Program-made: the position numbers and the translations under genes | Part shown: positions 62,270-64,000 of the stretch, piece after piece | How the letters are laid out: every line of letters begins with the position of its first letter | Numbering within the stretch: the first letter of the stretch is position 1 | Assembly: GCA_937872225.1 (NCBI GenBank) | Contig: CALMRZ010000017.1 | Location: forward strand, 94,325-158,324 | Length of the DNA: 64,000 bases | Direction of reading: 5' to 3' | DNA from: an uncultured Spirochaetota bacterium | GTDB taxonomy: Bacteria > Spirochaetota > UBA4802 > UBA5550 | The notes under the pieces: model-generated | Told to the model about the DNA's origin: nothing | What the model saw: the letters and a program-made list of their open reading frames with translations, nothing else | Databases searched by the model: none

Positions 62270-64000
62270 ATGATCGCCCGGTTATTTATCTATATATACG
62301 ACAGATCCTCCTTTGCTTTTACCATAGCGCTGTTCACCACGACGTGGTCATGGGTCGCTTCATTTTATGGCTTCTTTTTTGTCCATGCCACGGTCAATTT
62401 CCAGAAGGATGAGCTGATATACATGATCAGCGCCCTGATTGTCTGCACCGGGGTAGCGGTGTTCCTCCACCTCAGCTACTACGGGATGTTATACCGGCTT
62501 GGTTTTCCCGGCATTACGAAAACCGTGCGCCTCATCAACCGGTTCTTTGACAAGAAGCATATTTTCGTGAATTTTAAAAATATACCGAGCAATGATATCG
62601 AGGAGGTGTACTCGGCGGTGCTGAACCTGCCGTTTCATAACTTCATAACCGGGCAGATCTTCACCGCCCTTGTGGTTTTTGCTCTGATCATCCTCATTTA
62701 TTTCTACCGGGGAGACGTGGAGAGCGTAATATTCGTGCTCCTCGGCGGGATCTTTTCTTCGGTCATAATAGGCTACTGCACGTTCCTGCTGACCGAATAC
62801 TTTTCCGGACCCTACAAGATGAGGCTGGAACAGATCATGTTCGAGCGGTCGATAAAAATAAGGCCGCGGGCGATGTTGAGCTTCAAATATAAAGCGATTT
62901 TCATGCTGATGGTGGTCCTCTTCAGCATGATGAACCTGACCATACTTATCCGCCGCAGTGAAAAGTCGCTCATAGTGATAATCGGTTTTATCACCCTGAG
63001 TCTCGTAACGGTGGGCCTCCTGATTTTCCTGATGTTCAATATTCTCAGGATGTCCCTGGAGACCATCAATCGATCCACGAAAAAGCTCGCGGCGGGGGGA
63101 AGCGGCATGTTCTTTCCTCCCTTTGCCGACAAGGAATTCGCGACGTTTTCGGAAAATTACAACCTCGCCGCCGTTGAGATCAACGGGATCCGCACAGATC
63201 TTGAAACAAAAATCACCGAGCGCACCGAAGAATTGAGCAATGCCTATGATAATCTGAACAAGGCCTACAGCCAGATCCAGGCCGACCTGACCCTGGCAAA
63301 ACGGATACAGAAGAGGATCATGCCTGAAAATTTTGATTCCTTCGAGGGCATGAACCTCATCGTCCATTATTATCCGATGGCCGACATCGGCGGGGACATC
63401 TATGATATTTTCCAGATGTCCCCGGGTTGCACCAGGTTTTTTCTTGCCGATGCCATCGGTCACGGCATCCAGGCTGCCCTCATAACCATGATCATAAAGA
63501 GCGAGTACGAAAAGGTCAAGACGATCGAGAACACCAGGGAGCTTCTGGAATGGCTGAACAAGTCCTTCACCGACCTGTATCTTTCATTGAACGCGTTTTT
63601 TTCCTGCGTGATCGTTGATATTGACACCAGGAACAACAAACTCCGTTACGCCTCTGCCGGACACCCCAACCAGATAATTATAGCGGACAATGCGATTGAG
63701 ATATTACGGCACACGGGCAAGCTCATCGGCATCATGCGTGACACGGAATATGACTTTGTCGAACGGGATATTCATTCCCATGACAAGGTGTTCCTCTATA
63801 CTGACGGCCTATTTGAACAATTCAATGACAGAGACGAAGGTTTGACTGAAGTCGATATCCTGGGAATTGTCGAAAAACATAAGAACTCGCCGGTGGGCGT
63901 CATTGACGATGCAATAATTCAAAGCCTGCGGGGGTACATAGGGGTCAGGGAAGAACTGCAGCTCAGGGACGATATTACGCTGATCAGCATCGAAATAAAC
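62270..64000 (+). CDS. Multi-pass membrane SpoIIE-type phosphatase (3' end outside window)
   Basis: 577 codons are visible and the frame is open to the end of the window. Several hydrophobic helices lie at about 10-80, 135-185 and 210-265. They precede a linker with HAMP-like charge and a coiled coil (TKITERTEELSNAYDNL near residues 320-335). The SpoIIE/PP2C domain follows from about 345: MADIGGDIYDIF, LADAIGHGIQAALITM, VFLYTDGLFEQFN and a LRDDITLISI end. All metal-binding Asp positions are kept. It is the third SpoIIE phosphatase in the window, with a different input region. The few residues after DDITLISI are missing. Confidence 0.9.
   Translation, partial: MIARLFIYIYDRSSFAFTIALFTTTWSWVASFYGFFFVHATVNFQKDELIYMISALIVCTGVAVFLHLSYYGMLYRLGFPGITKTVRLINRFFDKKHIFVNFKNIPSNDIEEVYSAVLNLPFHNFITGQIFTALVVFALIILIYFYRGDVESVIFVLLGGIFSSVIIGYCTFLLTEYFSGPYKMRLEQIMFERSIKIRPRAMLSFKYKAIFMLMVVLFSMMNLTILIRRSEKSLIVIIGFITLSLVTVGLLIFLMFNILRMSLETINRSTKKLAAGGSGMFFPPFADKEFATFSENYNLAAVEINGIRTDLETKITERTEELSNAYDNLNKAYSQIQADLTLAKRIQKRIMPENFDSFEGMNLIVHYYPMADIGGDIYDIFQMSPGCTRFFLADAIGHGIQAALITMIIKSEYEKVKTIENTRELLEWLNKSFTDLYLSLNAFFSCVIVDIDTRNNKLRYASAGHPNQIIIADNAIEILRHTGKLIGIMRDTEYDFVERDIHSHDKVFLYTDGLFEQFNDRDEGLTEVDILGIVEKHKNSPVGVIDDAIIQSLRGYIGVREELQLRDDITLISIEIN

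Noticed and set aside
62489-63463. Long minus-strand open frame of 324 codons with many charged residues
   Set aside because: It lies antisense to the complete SpoIIE phosphatase frame, which has recognisable motifs to the end of the window. The antisense product shows no domain and is a composition effect.
1-64000. CRISPR arrays, insertion sequences, prophage or toxin-antitoxin pairs
   Set aside because: No regular repeats with spacers, no transposase or integrase frames and no toxin-antitoxin pair were seen. The macrodomain gene has no ADP-ribosyltransferase partner.

Overview
The window is a moderate-GC bacterial chromosome segment centred on the replication origin. The minus strand carries dnaA, dnaN, recF, dciA (DUF721), a DUF370/RemB-like gene and the start of gyrB. 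DnaA boxes cluster in the AT-rich gap upstream of dnaA. The organism looks like a diderm: it has lipoproteins, an OmpA/FecR protein and a predicted outer-membrane barrel. The RecBC pair, a divergent FliG C-terminal-like protein, many SpoIIE-type phosphatases, HD-GYP signalling and the dnaA-dnaN-recF-DUF721-gyrB order fit a spirochaete, perhaps of Leptospira-like or deep-branching type. That placement is an inference; no rRNA or species marker is present.

Layout. 1-6104: replication block and oriC. 6105-8963: a plus-strand operon with a methyltransferase, a Zn-ribbon Nudix protein fused to an RsbRD-like helical domain, an SGNH hydrolase and a PC4-like DNA-binding protein. 9027-11682: a FliG-C-like protein and a response-regulator phosphatase. 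11860-15194: a B12/radical SAM protein, pyrF and a macrodomain protein. 15451-18636: mnmG and rsmG with two parS-like palindromes, then a secreted protein. 18884-20915: a PstS-like lipoprotein, MoaB/Mog and a histidine phosphatase. 21161-23469: an ACP, ketosynthase and PlsC-type acyltransferase trio. 23717-28730: a VWA-FHA membrane protein, an HD-GYP response regulator, a rhomboid protease and an alpha/beta hydrolase. 28734-40883 (minus): FecR-OmpA protein, recB, recC, a NagD-like phosphatase, a beta-CASP nuclease, ruvC and yebC. 40989-44918 (minus): a TPR lipoprotein, a HAMP-SpoIIE phosphatase and a two-helix membrane protein. 45191-49744: surE, a TPR protein, and STAS, FGGY kinase, STAS and RsbW-like genes. 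49761-52054 (minus): VWA/CoxE, MoxR and a candidate 40-residue membrane peptide. 52141-58280: a barrel protein, a Cys-tailed SlyD, an alpha/alpha-toroid protein, DUF4234, and a zinc-ribbon/acidic-repeat/DUF4389 protein followed by yjbQ. 58273-62102: a histone-deacetylase-like gene, a GntR regulator with an apparent operator, and prpE. 62270-64000: a third SpoIIE phosphatase, cut by the window end.

The recurring theme is partner switching. Three SpoIIE phosphatases with different input domains, two STAS proteins, one RsbW-like protein and an RsbRD-like Nudix fusion lie in one 58-kb stretch. The phosphatases probably dephosphorylate STAS proteins to control an anti-sigma or other output. No CRISPR array, insertion sequence, rRNA or tRNA was recognised. 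The least ordinary items are the parS-like sites that overlap the rsmG start codon, the selected acidic repeats before DUF4389, the Nudix-RsbRD fusion, the FliG-C-like orphan, and the RsbW-like protein with an altered ATP-binding box.
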